NCBI GenBank assembly: GCA_028023455.1
Contig: JAQFVV010000013.1
Location: 2,172,001 to 2,236,000, forward strand
Length of the DNA stretch: 64,000 nt
Direction: 5' to 3'
DNA from: Epiperipatus broadwayi
Taxonomy: Eukaryota > Onychophora > Udeonychophora > Euonychophora > Peripatidae
The translations under genes were made by a program, and so were the position numbers. The notes beneath the pieces were generated by a model, which made no database searches, was not told the origin of the DNA, and saw only the letters and a program-made list of their open reading frames with translations. Positions 45,801-59,329 of the stretch are shown here, piece by piece (the stretch's first letter is position 1; each line of letters opens with the position of its first letter).

Positions 45801-48800
45801 AAAAATAATGATTAAAAATACAGTAATATAAGAAAATTTAAATATATATAAAAAATATGGAGATAATGATAATTCAAAGAATATGAAACAAAAAATCCCA
45901 AATGATGAAAAATTTAATAACAAAAAAACTAAAAAAACAAAACATGCATGTTGAGAAATTACTTTTCGAAATGCTAGAATCAGTCAAATTTGAATACTTC
46001 TTATGGATCTTCTTCTTTGTCTAGAGATCTACATAAAATTGAGTAATATGAAAAGGCCATACTGAACTTCCTAGTAAAAAGTCTTTATCAGAATGGAAAA
46101 ATTTAGTGGATCTTAGAAGCATTTTGATTAATTAATGAATATTCTGAACTAGAATTTTATCGAATTAATACAACCAATCATTTTTATTGATTTTTGCTTT
46201 GAAATCTAATACTACAGAAATGAGATGATTATCAGTCAGTTACCTACACCTATTGATAGTAAAAAGATTTGGGACTAACACTCACAATATTCCAAGTGGG
46301 CAAATTTTTGATATCAATAATATTAGACAAACTTGAGAATTAAAGGATATGGGATTGAAAATCAACCAGTCACTTCTAATGTTTGAATGTCATAAGTGCT
46401 GAACAATTAATCATACATTTATCTGTATTTTATATGAAATTCATAAATTCATTACCTTCCCACTTCCACTTTACCCCCAAAATGAATAAATACTTATTTT
46501 GCATTTTATATTTTGATTTATATTACTCTTTGATTGTTCTTTTTCAGCTTCTGTTTGTTTCTTAACTGATATAGTCAAGAGTGTGATTGTCAATTGCTGA
46601 ATGTTAATTATTAAGCTTTAACTGATGTTCAAATGTAAAAACTTTTACTATACTTCTGCTAATAATAATTACATGATTCATTGCTCAGAAGTTTACATGA
46701 AGGTTAAGCACTAGAAATGGTAGAGCTACGATCCATGGGCTTCGATCTCCAGAGACTATCACTGAATCAAATCATGTAGGTAGTAACTTTCCTTTAATAA
46801 ATCTAATTGAAATGCCTCATAAATGAGAAAATAGTTTTGAGGTACGTGTGATTAAATTTCAAAAAATATGACACGACTCCTCTACGATAAAGGCCTATTC
46901 ACTGAGCATAAAATTAGCTATTCTTGTATGCTGAATGTCATGTGCAAAGAATTGGCTTCAAAGTTTATAGAAAAATTGGATCATTTGTTATTATTCTAAA
47001 AAGCTTTTCTAATACATATATACAGCACAGCTAAATTTCCAAATTTGGCTTTAGAAATTTCACGTGATGAATATCTACCTATTTAAATTTCATCTATCAG
47101 CTGGTCTTTTAGTATTTAACAGTTACATCCAAAATGATTTAAATAACTTTCAAGAGATCTAAGCTTTTTAAAAAGGTGAAAATGTTTTCCAATTATCACT
47201 GTTTTAAATTTTACACTTTTTACACCCTAATTTAGATTTTTTACACCAATTCTCAAAAATGTAGATAATGACATAAGGAAATATTTCATCAAAATATTTC
47301 CATCATAAAAAAAAATATGCCAAAAAATAGTACACAATTCTACAAATATAATATCATTCTACATGATAAGAGACTCGCTAAAAGTTACATACAAAAAAAT
47401 GTAAAGAGACATTTCATTTTTTATTATTATGACCAAATGTACAAAGTTAATCAAGAGAACTATTTGAATAATGTAAAAAAAAACTTATACAAAGTATATT
47501 GGTCCAAAGGGTTTATGGTTTTAATGTCAATCATAGTAATTAACAGTATATAAAAATATATAATAGGAATATCTTCTTCAGTTCATATAATTAACTTGAT
47601 CCAATATATTTAAATAAGCATAATAAACAAGTTCTTTCAATTTCTTGTAAATTCTTCAATTTATTTCTGTACCATTTTAATATAATATATAAACAACTTG
47701 ATATATCAAATATTTAAATATAGTCTTTTTCAAGTGTAACACCATATATAGATTTTAGCAGGATCTATGGTATTATCCTTGAGAGATGATATTTAAATAA
47801 TGGAAACATTAAATTATTTACATATTCTTTTAAGTTGATTATGAGAAATCAGACTTTACCTGCTTTATTATTCAGTTATAAAATTGTAATATTACATGAT
47901 ATCACTGGTGATATAACATTGGTAATCCTTACATACATTTTAGCAAAATATTATCATCAGACCATTATATGTAATTTGTGCACACACTAATGATATTGAT
48001 GATAATAGGACAAATGTATTAGTTGTTTAAGGACAAAATGCCTACTAAAGCCCAAAAGTTCCAATAGAAATTTTATCATTATTTATTTTTTGTAAATGCT
48101 AAAAATATAATGATGTAGAAATGCCTGAAAAATATGTCAAATAAAATATACTCTCAAAGTGTCTTTAAATTTACTGAATGCTTTTGAAAGTGATATTTCT
48201 ATTAAATGTCTTTAAATCTCAAATAGTGATTACTTAACTCATAATTTAGCACCTTTCCTCCCAAAGCTAACACATTTATATTTATTAAGCACTGTATTTT
48301 AATACTTGAAATACTGTACACATTCCTCTGAAAACATTCTTTTGAAGTTAGATTTTTTTTTTTTGGACAGTAAATCATTATGTTATTCCATTAAAAAATA
48401 GATAGCTTTTGCAATAAATAAAAAAATAACTCTCACTAAAAGCATAAATTAATATTGTTACTTGTCATGATAAATCGGAGATATCATGCAGGTAATAAAG
48501 AAAGTGTTGTTCATGAAATCTCATTTCAATATTCTTACAAGCATCACTGCCACTACTAGCTGCAGGATGTATGTGCTATATAGCAATGATTATTTTATTA
48601 GATGAATAATAAACTATAATATAAATATATTCTCTTTACTATAAAATAATATTAATGAATCTTTTTTCACTTTCCAACTCAAGCTTATAAATGATCAAGA
48701 AGCATTTCATACTATAATTTCTCTTTCAAACTGGAGTAAGATGTGAATTTATTTCAATAATCTACTAGATCAGCTAGTATGTGAAAGTGGGAATTATTCT

Positions 48801-48858
48801 AAAATAATGTCTTAAAAAAATCATCATAAAGCTCATTTTTCTCACAGATATCCATCCA
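42801..48858. other. Six kilobases without a recognised gene
   Basis: I see no gene, RNA or convincing transposon in this AT-rich block. Short open frames at 46383-46565 and 47317-47553 lack recognisable motifs. A GGACAGTAA core of the 1.6-2.8 kb minisatellite appears alone near 48363. Confidence 0.45.
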
Positions 48859-49092
48859 CCTTTCTTATTATTGTTACAGTGCTTATTTTATTAGAATAAA
48901 TCAATCTTACAGTTTCGATTGACCAGCAATCTTCTTCAGAGCTATATGATATATATGTAAATACATAAATACTCAAATAATTTTGTATTCATTTATATAT
49001 ATCTTATAGCTCTGAAGAAGAGTATTGGTCAAATAAAACAGTAAAATTAATTAATTTTAATAAAATAAGCATTGTAACAGTAATAAGAAAAG
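48859..49092. repeat. Palindromic element A
   Basis: Arms at about 48859-48957 and 48994-49092 are inverted copies. They share CCTTTCTTATTA, GTTACA(G/A)TGCTTATTTTATTA and CTTCTTCAGAGCTATA, and enclose a short AT-rich loop. The outer ends run into palindrome B at 49091. Noncoding; MITE-like. Confidence 0.8.
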
Positions 49093-49314
49093 GAGACAAA
49101 ACTCTCCGTACAGTAGTGTCACCCTGTGCTGACCAGAGTAATCAATGGATGCCAGAAGACTTGTGCATAAAATCCCCATTCAAGACTCCTCGCTGATGAA
49201 GGCCACAAGTCAGAGTAGGCACTAGATGGAGATTTTATGCACAAGCCTTCTGGCATTCATTGATTACTCTGGTCGGCACAGGATGACACTACTATATAGA
49301 GAGTTTTGCCTGTT
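49091..49314. repeat. Palindromic element B
   Basis: Arms of 89 bp at 49091-49179 and 49226-49314 are inverted copies with about eight mismatches. They begin AGGAGACAAAACTCTCC and contain AGTAATCAATGGATGCCAGA. The 46 bp loop is less AT-rich than its surroundings. A relic of one arm occurs at 31518-31582, so the element is dispersed. No target duplication was fixed because it abuts element A. Confidence 0.8.
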
Positions 49315-49530
49315 TAATAACAGATATGTGTTAGAATAAGAGATGGTAATCATGTGATGTTTAGTGGTTTAAGAAAAAGAGATTTGTTAATTTTTTTATA
49401 ATTTTATCAATGTATAAAGAAGGTGAAGTTCACTTAATCTGATTTATTAGTAATAAATATATTTCCACATATCTGAACTTCCTTAATGCTGGGCAGTTAG
49501 CTTCCCTTGAAAGTTTATCAGATGACTGTT

Positions 49531-49620
49531 TTGGCTGTACCAGACAGCTTGCCTTGAGTTTGTCCAATAACTCTTCCAGCTGTACTAGACAGCTTGCCTT
49601 GAGTCGGCTCTAGTTTTCGT
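49531..49620 (-). repeat. 45 bp tandem repeat, two units, open on the minus strand
   Basis: GCTGTAC(C/T)AGACAGCTTGCC plus TTGAGT recurs 45 bp apart (49534 and 49579). Because 45 is a multiple of three, the minus strand can read a 15-residue repeat containing TQGKLS(S/G)TA, open for some 35-40 codons from about 49630 to 49523. It then meets stops. I recognise no family and see no start codon or splice sites that would make it a gene. Confidence 0.5.
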
Positions 49621-49818
49621 GGACTTGCCTAACTGCATAGTATAGCATAATAACTGTAATAGAAACATTCATTAATAGCAATGGTTTTAATTGGGAGCAC
49701 ATTCTGTCATTTAGGTTAGACAGACGTTCTCTCCCATGCCTCTAAAAAGGATGACTATTTATTGTCAGATCCCCAACCTTATTGGCAGCAATCCATTTTA
49801 ACCAATGGCTGATATTTA

Positions 49819-49892
49819 TCCACATGTTTAGACATTGACCACATGTTTACATTTTGGCCATATGTTTACACATTGGTTATCCACATGTTTAC
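49819..49892. repeat. Four short tandem units with CCACATGTTTA
   Basis: CCACATGTTTA or CCATATGTTTA occurs at about 49820, 49839, 49858 and 49881, spaced 19, 19 and 23 bp, with ACATTG(A/G) linkers. The core is partly palindromic (CATATG/ACATGT). Function unknown. Confidence 0.6.
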
Positions 49893-49899
49893 ACACTCG

Positions 49900-52800
49900 T
49901 TAGCGGCAATGAGTGCTCAATCAGATCAGATAAAGACAGGATCTGGACTAGTTCACTTCTAAGAGCAAGTTGAAATATGACAAAATACATAATAAAACTT
50001 CTGTCATAAGAAATGTATTAAGAAGATCTTATTAAGCAAAGAAATGGATTAAAAGCATCAAAAGAATGGGGGAAATGTCAAAGCCATTAATATAAAATAG
50101 TTTACTATGAATGCTTTGTGTAGTTTAATGCAGGGATTGAGTGGCATACTAACAATTAAAGATTCCAGAGCAGAGTTTTAGCTAAGTAGTTTAATATATA
50201 TTTTTAAAAAAAAACAACAGTTGAATGGAACTGGTGCTCAATGTGGTTTAGTACATATGGAGTTCAAAGTTCATGGATAATGCCCAGGTCTGTCATTTCC
50301 AGTGCAAAGTTTTTAATCAACTTCTAAATAAGAAACAATTTGAATGTTTTTATTTTTTAATGGAAGTGATTAAATGTCACATGATTTTTTGAATTACTCG
50401 TCATAAGAAAGTTTATTTATTTACTGATATGTTCAGCAGATAAAAAAATCCAAAGAGCAAAAGTAAAATATTATTTCTTCTATTATTGTGATAATATTCT
50501 TTAATATTAAAATATATCCAGGGGTATCATGATGTGAAGTCACAAGATGTTAATAAGACTAACGTTGCGTTTAAACATATAATACGTATAAATTCTTTTC
50601 CGAAAGAATTGAAAACATTACCACATAAGATAAGTGAATTAAAAAAAACCAGTCTGTGATTAAGAATTTTAATGTTGTTTCTTAGGGGATAAAATAAGGA
50701 TAATGGTATACATATACATTTGTGTATATATATGTTATTGATCTAAATATCAATTCAATACCAAATTAGAGTACTACGAAGGAATCATTAAACAATTTAT
50801 TAAGAGCAATTTATTTAGAAACTCCCCTCCCCCTCTCCTATTATTTACAGTACACGCGTGCACGTTTTGTGCTATTGCTAGCGAGCTTGTGTGTTGACAA
50901 CAGAGAAGAATATCACTCGGAACTAATTTAAATTCATAAATTTTAAAAGTTTGTTTGGCCAACTATTTTCAATTGCAATAAAAAAAAAAGTAGATTTTTT
51001 TTTTTACTAAACTAAAAGCATTCCTCATGGTTTTTTGCAATTCCTTAATTGTTACTCATAAATAAAAACTTAATTCTCTACTGATCCTTAGAAAAACAAT
51101 CAAGGAGAATCACGGCATTTCTAAAAATATATATATTTTCAAAATTGTGTTCAGCAGAAAACAAAAGTGAATAATTTAATTTACCTTCATTCAGTGAAAC
51201 ATGTTTTTGATAGGGGGGGGGGGGAGATTTTTTTTTCCCGTTCATGATCTGTCATTTAAATAATTGATGTTTGTAAGAATCTTTCTTGGTCTAAAAGTCT
51301 AAGCTTCCTGGAGAGTTGGTCATAAAAGATTCTGCACAAGTCAGCAACCAATTAGAAAAAGATTCACAAGTCACATGGTTTACATAAAACTTTGATGACT
51401 TTTAAAAGAATAATTTATAACTTTTTTGAACTTATAGCTAAACAGATTTCTATCAAAACAAAACAAGATATCTAGCGATTCATTTATTATTATCAATCCT
51501 TGCATTCCAGCCGAGATTGAGGGCAATTATTCACAATGAACAATTGTTCACTAAGAAACAATTCTGTAAATATTTTTTTCATATACTCACGTTGACATGG
51601 ATATGTACCATTTGTTTACTCAATTAGCCTAAGTTTAACCATATATATATAGTAAAGAAGCTTATTTCAAATTACAGTTGTAATAGATGAAGAGATATTA
51701 TAGAAATACGCAATTTATAAAACACAACTTTCTTTTAAGATAGGGAATTGAAGTTAAATTAAACACTGGTTATTATTGGGGTGCTATCTAATTGGCAGTT
51801 AATTATTTGAATGTTGTTGACCCAGTCTGCAGGAATAGTTCATGGCTGTTTTCTAGAGCACAGTCTTCTGCTGACTTATCTACGACCCACTGTTAACCAA
51901 CATCGTCATATCATGTTATAATCTAGTATAGAAATTAGTAATAAAAAATACGCAAAACCGATAGAAGAAAGCAAGGTGAAATAAAAGATAAATAGCATCT
52001 TTAAGAAGGATTGTTAGATGAGGGAAGATGAAATTCAATGTAGATGACATTATGAAATATGCAAAAGATTATAACTACTTATGGCAGGACATGTTTGCTA
52101 AACTTATATTTGTAAATCTGTAGTGAATTCACGAAGAGCACTGACCAATCTGAATCAGGACTCTAAATTATTACAGTCCACCATAAGATTTTCATACTAT
52201 AATTACATCAATAAGAAGTCCCCGACTAGTGCTAAGCACAATAAATAATAATAAATTCAACACTAGATTAACTGTTCTTTTCACAGCTTATATAATATCA
52301 AATATATACCTGTATATTTTTTCCTATTGTTTGTGTGTATGCGTATAGGTATAACCTTGTAAAGCATAACTATTCTGTATAACTGATAGACCAGCAGTCA
52401 ATGATTAAAGATGAACCAATATTCTTCAAAAAAATATGAAAGAGGAGGTACTGAGTCCTATTATTAGTCATATTTTGCAAATGGAGAGAAGTCTCAAATA
52501 AAACATTTTTTATTTCTTGTTTTATATTTTTAAAATATTTTTAATCTACATTGTTTATATAATACATATATAAATAGAGGTATTTCGACCTTTTTTTATC
52601 TTCTTTGGATGACAAATTTATATATATGCCAGTGGTGTGTAACCTTTTTAACCTTTTTATACTTGCGACTCCCATACTGTTGATATTTAACTTAGAAATT
52701 GCTTTTGTGAAATAATTAAGCTTCTTTCTTGCCCTGCCAGAAAAATTCGAAAATTGCTAAAAAAAAAAAAAATACTGTGCTAATGCTAAAAATCATTGTA

Positions 52801-53269
52801 AAACCATTTCATTCTGGAAGTAGTGAGTGTACTTTATTAAATAGATCATCTACGTTAAGTAAATTTTTAAATTTTGTCATTTTTGTAAAACGAAAGTCAG
52901 GAAAAATTGTATATGCAATAAATATAAAACGTTAGATGTAAAACAAAATAGTAATTATATTAAGACAATAGGGAAAGCAATGTTTAAGTGCTCCATAAAC
53001 AGAACATCATTGTTTTGAATTATCAAACTATTAGTCTGAAATTCAAAATCATCTTAAGGTTTGGAATCAAGCCAACTTACTTTCATACTTGTAATAAATA
53101 TTTTATTTCACCATTACTTTGTAATTAATGAAACTTTTCTATGTAACAATTTATGTAAGTTTAGCACTTTCAGAGTTTTGTTACTCCATAATCATAGCCT
53201 CTTTAGATTATCAACATCATTATATGCAAATGTATGCAAAACTATTTTTTATATTATCCATTTTCTGGA
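49900..53269. other. AT-rich stretch with no recognised gene
   Basis: No gene is supported. 50820-50925 is a less AT-rich patch with several CpGs next to a TTATTTACAG acceptor-like string, but no coding frame follows. Poly-G at about 51216-51225 and poly-C runs are present. Confidence 0.45.
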
Positions 53270-53775
53270 AATGGCAAAACAAGTGTCTTTTCTATTTATT
53301 GAACTGATATCATTGGTAATAAAACAAGCTTCCTTGATTTTTCTCTTGATGTCATTTCTCTCTGTGCATAATATATCAGCCTTGGAAGATTCAAATCTGT
53401 GGTTGAGCTCTTGCTGATGGTCAGCAAATTGGAATTGCATTCTTTTTTGGTTATTGCTCGTGTATAGGTGTATTTGTGCTGTGCTAATCTATTGCCAATT
53501 GTGGCATGAGTCTCACCATAATAAACAGCATTATACCTTGTCCAAGGGTGCACAATTCTATATACTTACTGGGTGGGTGGGGGTTGTTTCAATGTTTTTT
53601 TTATCTTTAGTATTATTAATGAGCCTATCGGTGTTTGGAGGGGTTCTAAATCCTAGTTTGAATTCTTTATGTAAAGTTTTACCAAAGTTTTTTTTTTTGC
53701 TACTGCAGGTATATATAGTATGGTCAGATGTTGTCTGTCTTCTTTTTTATTTTGCTACAAGAAGTGAATAGGAAG
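53270..53775 (-). pseudogene. Penelope-like GIY-YIG endonuclease fragment
   Basis: Minus strand. An NTDRLINNTKDKK-like string near 53595-53635 equals the NRLINNTKDK linker of the element at 36.4-39.0 kb. Then come YNAVYYGETHATIGNRLAQH (53465-53530 region) and AQREMTSREKSRK near 53330-53370. The Y-Y-G-E-T core and downstream R residue are the GIY-YIG signature. The expected CPYxxC before it reads HPWT, so the zinc-binding cysteines are damaged. An 85-codon frame survives at 53296-53553; no reverse transcriptase is attached within the next kilobase. It is a second, more truncated member of the same or a sister Penelope family in opposite orientation. Confidence 0.75.
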
Positions 53776-54960
53776 ACACTTTGTTCATCAGTTTTGATTA
53801 TTTGGATTAAGTTCAATTTTCTTAAAAAATTATCAATAAAAAAATAAATCATTTTTATCTCATTTTAAACATTGCTGAATGCTAAGTTAAAAAGTACATA
53901 TTGTTGTGTCAGATTTCTTTATATATTAAGTTAGTCAAGAGTGTATGATAAAAGTCTAGACCAACTATAATAATAATAAACAATTTTTATTTAAGTAGGA
54001 ATACAACAAATAGAATAAAGCTATAAAATAGAAAACTAGTAGGAAGACAAATAAGTAAATTATTTAGATAGTATAATATTTTAAGATCTTCAAAAAATAT
54101 AATAATCGTTTATTTTTAAGACAATAATAATAAAATAACAATTTTATGTAAAATAATTCAGTTCAAAAAATAATTTATCAAATAATATGATTTTTATAAT
54201 GATTTTGCATAGAATAATATTATATAATTTTAACAGTATAAATATGGAGGAATCTCATATCCATTATATTTTGTGATAAGACACCTAGCTACTATGAATT
54301 AGCTCATATTTTGTTCATAAACCTTTCATTACAATAGATATTGTTTCCATAAATAAATATTTTAACATTTATAAATACATTCATCTAAAATACATTTTAA
54401 TTTAAAAAGTAATTCAGAGTACACATTCAAATAATTACTAAAAATAGATCAATAATATGTCCATCTATATATATATAAAATAGAAAATTTTTAAAAAAAT
54501 TAACTAAACTGTAATTATTATAAACAATAACCTAATAAAAATTAAACAAATGGTATCTTTTGTTATTAAATTAGAAAGATCTTTCCCCTTCCCATTTTGT
54601 CAATGATACTTTAAAACAAAAAGCTTTAGAAGTAATCTTTTGGGTCTGTTTGTGCATGATTATGAGTATTTTATTTGTTTTTATGACACAGTTATAAGAA
54701 GATATTTAATACTATAATGTAGAAAAAATGCTGCACCTAAACAAACACTTTAATTATGTAATTACTATGGCATTAAAATTATACATATAGACATTCTTTT
54801 TGCAAATAATAAGTTAATGAAAGTAAATAATACTAAATCTAAATGATATTAAAATTTTAAAAACAGATCATGCTGCCAAATGATTGAAATAAAAATTAAA
54901 AAATTAAAATTTTGTTTTGTTTAAAAATTGTTTATGTTTGATTATTAATTTTCTTCAGAT
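53776..54960. other. AT-rich stretch with no recognised gene
   Basis: Extremely AT-rich DNA with no features recognised. Confidence 0.5.
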
Positions 54961-55530
54961 AACATGTCTTAATAAGAATAACAATTTAGTATAGAATCTA
55001 ATTTTTGAGGACTTAATATACACACATTAAGGTACACAAGTACAATATATATATATGAATATCAATGTAGATTATTCTAATTTAATATAACCTGCCAAGG
55101 TTAATTTATTCACTAATAATAATGGTAATACTTTTTACCTTTACTACCATTACCTTTTATTATGCCTGGTAGCCCTTACAGTGTTTAAAATAATAATAAT
55201 GTCAGAGTAATCTATTATAGGTCTAGTTGTTTATTGACCTTCAAGAGCTGAAATCCTGGAAATAAGACATCCACTACTAGTTTCTTCCACTGCTTCATGC
55301 TTGTTTTTAAAAATTGCCTCAAAGACAATGAAGAAGTGCACGTTCTTTTTTTCTCTAGTTTTTATAGTTTCCATCCTTTTGTTTTCTGGAGTATAAGTCA
55401 ATGGGGAAAATCCAAGTGATGGGTGTATTATCAGTTTAATCTTGCCTCTGCAAATTTAATTATTTTAATTTATACTAATTACATTTCCTTCATCATGATA
55501 TTATTTTTTCTTCTGATAATAATATATTGT
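54961..55530 (-). repeat. Outer part of the 3' LTR of the old minus-strand Gypsy element
   Basis: This aligns with about 63083-63730: ATAACAATTTAGT, AATATACACACATTAA, TATAACCTGCCA, CTTCAAGAGCT(G/A)AAAT, ATGGGGAAAATCC and GGGTGTATTATCAGTTTAAT. Homology stops near 55510 and resumes at about 58900. The intervening 3.35 kb is an insertion into this LTR. Confidence 0.8.
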
Positions 55531-57339
55531 TTTTAATTACATAATGAAGCAGTCAATCTTAGCTTAAGATTGAGCTTCATGTTTTCACCTACTAACCTGT
55601 ATTCAAACCCTATATCCTATCCTGCTCCTTTTGTCATATATATATTATGTATATATTTGAGATGCGTGCCTACGTTATCAAATTTTAACATTTCAATAAC
55701 ATTATTTTAAATTATTATTAATTCTTTTTATTAATTATTAATTCTTTTTATTAAAGTATTATAGGTGCGGCTCAAATATATATATAAGAGCAAAAACTTA
55801 CTAACAATATTGATTTTTTTTTGTAAATATTTTATTATATGTCATTTTAAACTTTTTCTTTTTAAAGTACTTTTTTCCCTATTAAAATGTGTATTTTATA
55901 AAATCCAAAATGGAAGATGCAACCATATAATTAAGATTGGAAACACTATTGTTTTAATCTGGGGAAGGTATTTTTAATTAGGGTTTTTACTTAAAATAAA
56001 ATGGGGATTAAGATTTTCTTTTGTCAAATCTATTTCTAATCTGGAAATAGATTTGAATTTATTTTGGAATTATCTTACAGTTGCATCTTTCAAAAACAAT
56101 AAACAAAGGAAACTTAAGATTTTAGATCAGAGATTAGATTTTAAGCTAAAACTATGTAATTAAAAGCATTCCAGAAATACCTGGGCATAGTATAAAATAG
56201 CCGGATTTTAAATTGAGATAGATAAGCTACTATTGAGAGAACTGTATTGTTACATACTATACTCGATGTTATGAAACTTAAAATGATGTAGTAGTAAGTC
56301 CACCACCCTTTTTGGCCCTGTTGTGTCATCATCTTCTGTGGCCGTACCATTCTGCTGTCCAAGAGTGAAGTAAAAGCCTGACCTAAGAACTTTAGTATGC
56401 TAATGGAAGCTTGCTGTCACATAAAAACTGTCATGCATGAGCTGGACTTTTTAATATGGATTCTTAAAATGGTGCAAGGTAAATTATTTCAAACCGCCAC
56501 TATTAAAACTAAATCTAGCTTGCCTAATTAATCTCGAATTCTACCATCAAGATTTCTCATGTATTATTTAACTTTGCCTTTTTTTTAAATATGTAAATGT
56601 AATTTGCTCTTAAGTAATTTCTATAAATTTAATCCTATCTCATATGCTCTAACTTTCCTTAACTTTGGTGCAGTCAATTATTTATAGTTATTTATTACTT
56701 GATTTTATATATGTGCTTTTATTATTATTTGCCAATCTCTAACAATCTGATGAGTTGAATTTTGTAAAATCTTTTCTTCTTTTTAAGTAAACCTTCATGA
56801 ATTAAGTATTTTAATGTCCATTTAAAACAATGCATTATTAATTAATACACATGCTACATTGTTTTTCGAGTCAACATTTTATTTATGCTTTAGTATAAAA
56901 ATATATTTGTTTAACTCTGGATTTTCTACCCAGGGAGAATCCAGAACTTAGGCTAATTAACGCTCTGAAACTTAGTTATTTTATATATGTTATTTATTCA
57001 ATTTTGAAAGGGTGACTTATTATTTGTTTTCTACATAACTGCTAGTTTTTTATATATACTCTTAAAATATCAAATACAGTACTTATATATTCCAGTTATT
57101 GTAAAATCAACAAAGGTAAGATTGATTTATTTTAAATAACAGAAAAGGGAAGGGGGTAAATCTTAATGTTTCATTTATTAGGTAAAATCTTAACATATAT
57201 TTTATTTACGAAATTTCTCTGTATATATATGTAACTACATAGTGTATTATCTGTATAAATTATGGCATTCAAACTAGGGGCATTTATTTTAAAGCAGTAA
57301 ATCTTATTCAATGTCGTTAGTGACATTTACCCATACTGT

Positions 57340-57951
<612 letters not shown>

Positions 57952-58719
57952 CTTTTGCTTGTGACCTAATTTTAATGCTGTAATAATATTAAAATTGCTC
58001 TCTGCTTAAAATATATATAAATGTCAACTACTTCCAGTTTTATTAATTAAATTTATTTCAGTCTTATACAATCCCATCATTGTAACATTTCTGTATTTAA
58101 AAAGTATCTATATGCCTTGGGAAAATAAAGCATTCTTCTTACCAGCGCTAATTAAAAGATGTTTCATTAAGTATTTTGTCATATAATCAAAAATGTTTTC
58201 AAATGAATTTTATTTATTTTCATGACTGTAATGGTGTGAAAATAGTTTGTATTATATCTGTAATGAATCTCGGAATGATCCTCGAAATAATGTTAGTCAC
58301 CATGTTTCAGAACCATATATAAAAGCGTTAATAGCAATTTTATGTGAATTCTTTCTAATAACTGATTGGCATCTTAATATTGGACCCACCAAAGAATTGT
58401 GCTTATTTATCATATATTATTTATCTAATAAAGAGCATATGAAAAATAATAGCGTGAATGACACTATGTAATCATCTACTGCTTGCTCATTCACACACAT
58501 ACTAATGTTTGCAATTAATTTATAAATGTATAATAATTTGTCAGTATATTAAACTATATTTTATTGTCTAACTTATTTGAGTAGTTCAAATTCCTCTTTT
58601 CTCCACTTCCAAACATACAGCCATGCTCATATATATTTAAATTTAATCTTAGTAATAGATGTCTCATTGTCTTCTCCGATTTGCTAGTGGGCCAGATTAA
58701 GAATTAATTCTCATGTGCC

Positions 58720-58895
58720 ATCACTATTATGTTATCAATTAGGTGTCTGATCTGGGGCTTAGAGAGTGGGTTCAAATCCAGGCTGGTCCCTGACCTAAAT
58801 CTCAGGCTTGACTGGGTTTGAAGTACATTTTGTGAGTTCCAGCTCATGATAGATGGATAAACATGTTTTGACTGGTACAATAATAATAATATATT
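58720..58895 (+). mobile_element. Second SINE-like unit
   Basis: GTGGGTTCAAATCC at 58766-58779 is a near-consensus polymerase III B-box, preceded by GGTGTCTGATCTGGGGCTTA in the anticodon-arm position. A short body (GACTGGGTTTGAAGTACATT) ends at an AATAATAATAAT tail. The head differs from the 57.4 kb unit, so it may be another SINE family. Confidence 0.5.
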
Positions 58896-58897
58896 GT

Positions 58898-59047
58898 CAC
58901 ATCACAGTACATTTTAATTAAATATTTTTTTATTAAAGCAATTCAATTAATCTAATTCCAGTTATTTATTAGTGATCATTTATTTCCCCTCTCTGTGAAT
59001 TAAAATCTCATACCTTATTTTATTAAAAATACATATATTTTAATAAT
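58898..59047 (-). repeat. Inner part of the split 3' LTR
   Basis: CATTTTAATTAAATATTTTT, the CTGTGAATTAAAATCTCATA block and TTATTTTATTAAAAATACAT align with 63769-63905. To its right, on the plus strand, lies CCTCCCCTTACTTC. Its reverse complement GAAGTAAGGGGAGG is a polypurine tract in the right place and orientation for a minus-strand element. Confidence 0.75.
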
Positions 59048-59329
59048 CCTCCCCTTACTTCAGACACAGGCTACTACATTTTACCCATATTCTTGCAATG
59101 TTTTTGCCCTCTGTCTTTGATGTTGGGATCTGAGTGATATATATGGTCTTCTGTTGGTTACATGGGTTCTTTATTTAATGCTTCAGATAACACTTAGAGT
59201 TTATTATTTATCTTGAATTACTTGGACAAATACTAGATCAACTTTTTCTTGTTTTCCCCATGTTTTGGTCATTTCTTCTCAATCTATTACTAATGCCCCT
59301 GGAAACTGTATGATTTCTATGACTCATTG

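Noticed and set aside
46705-46760. TGGTAGAGCTAC and GGGCTTCGATCTCC, tRNA-like A- and B-box strings
   Set aside because: The boxes are only about 20 bases apart, no acceptor or anticodon stem can be formed, and no tail follows.
47317-47553. 78-residue plus-strand frame
   Set aside because: Lys/Tyr/Asn-rich translation of AT-rich DNA without any motif or repeat support.
49091-49314. Regular inverted arms considered as a CRISPR-like or origin structure
   Set aside because: Only two arms and a loop, eukaryotic context and a dispersed relic copy; an inverted-repeat transposon explains it better.
50820-50930. CpG-containing patch after an acceptor-like TTATTTACAG, possible exon
   Set aside because: No plausible coding frame, donor site or known domain; the minus-strand 62-residue frame across it has no motif.
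52628-52680. CAGTGGTGTGTAACCTTTTT resembles the terminal sequence of some hAT transposons
   Set aside because: No matching inverted end or 8 bp duplication was found nearby; similarity of about 20 bases is too little.
53061-53417. 118-residue plus-strand frame
   Set aside because: Hydrophobic-looking shadow of the minus-strand Penelope endonuclease fragment and its flank.
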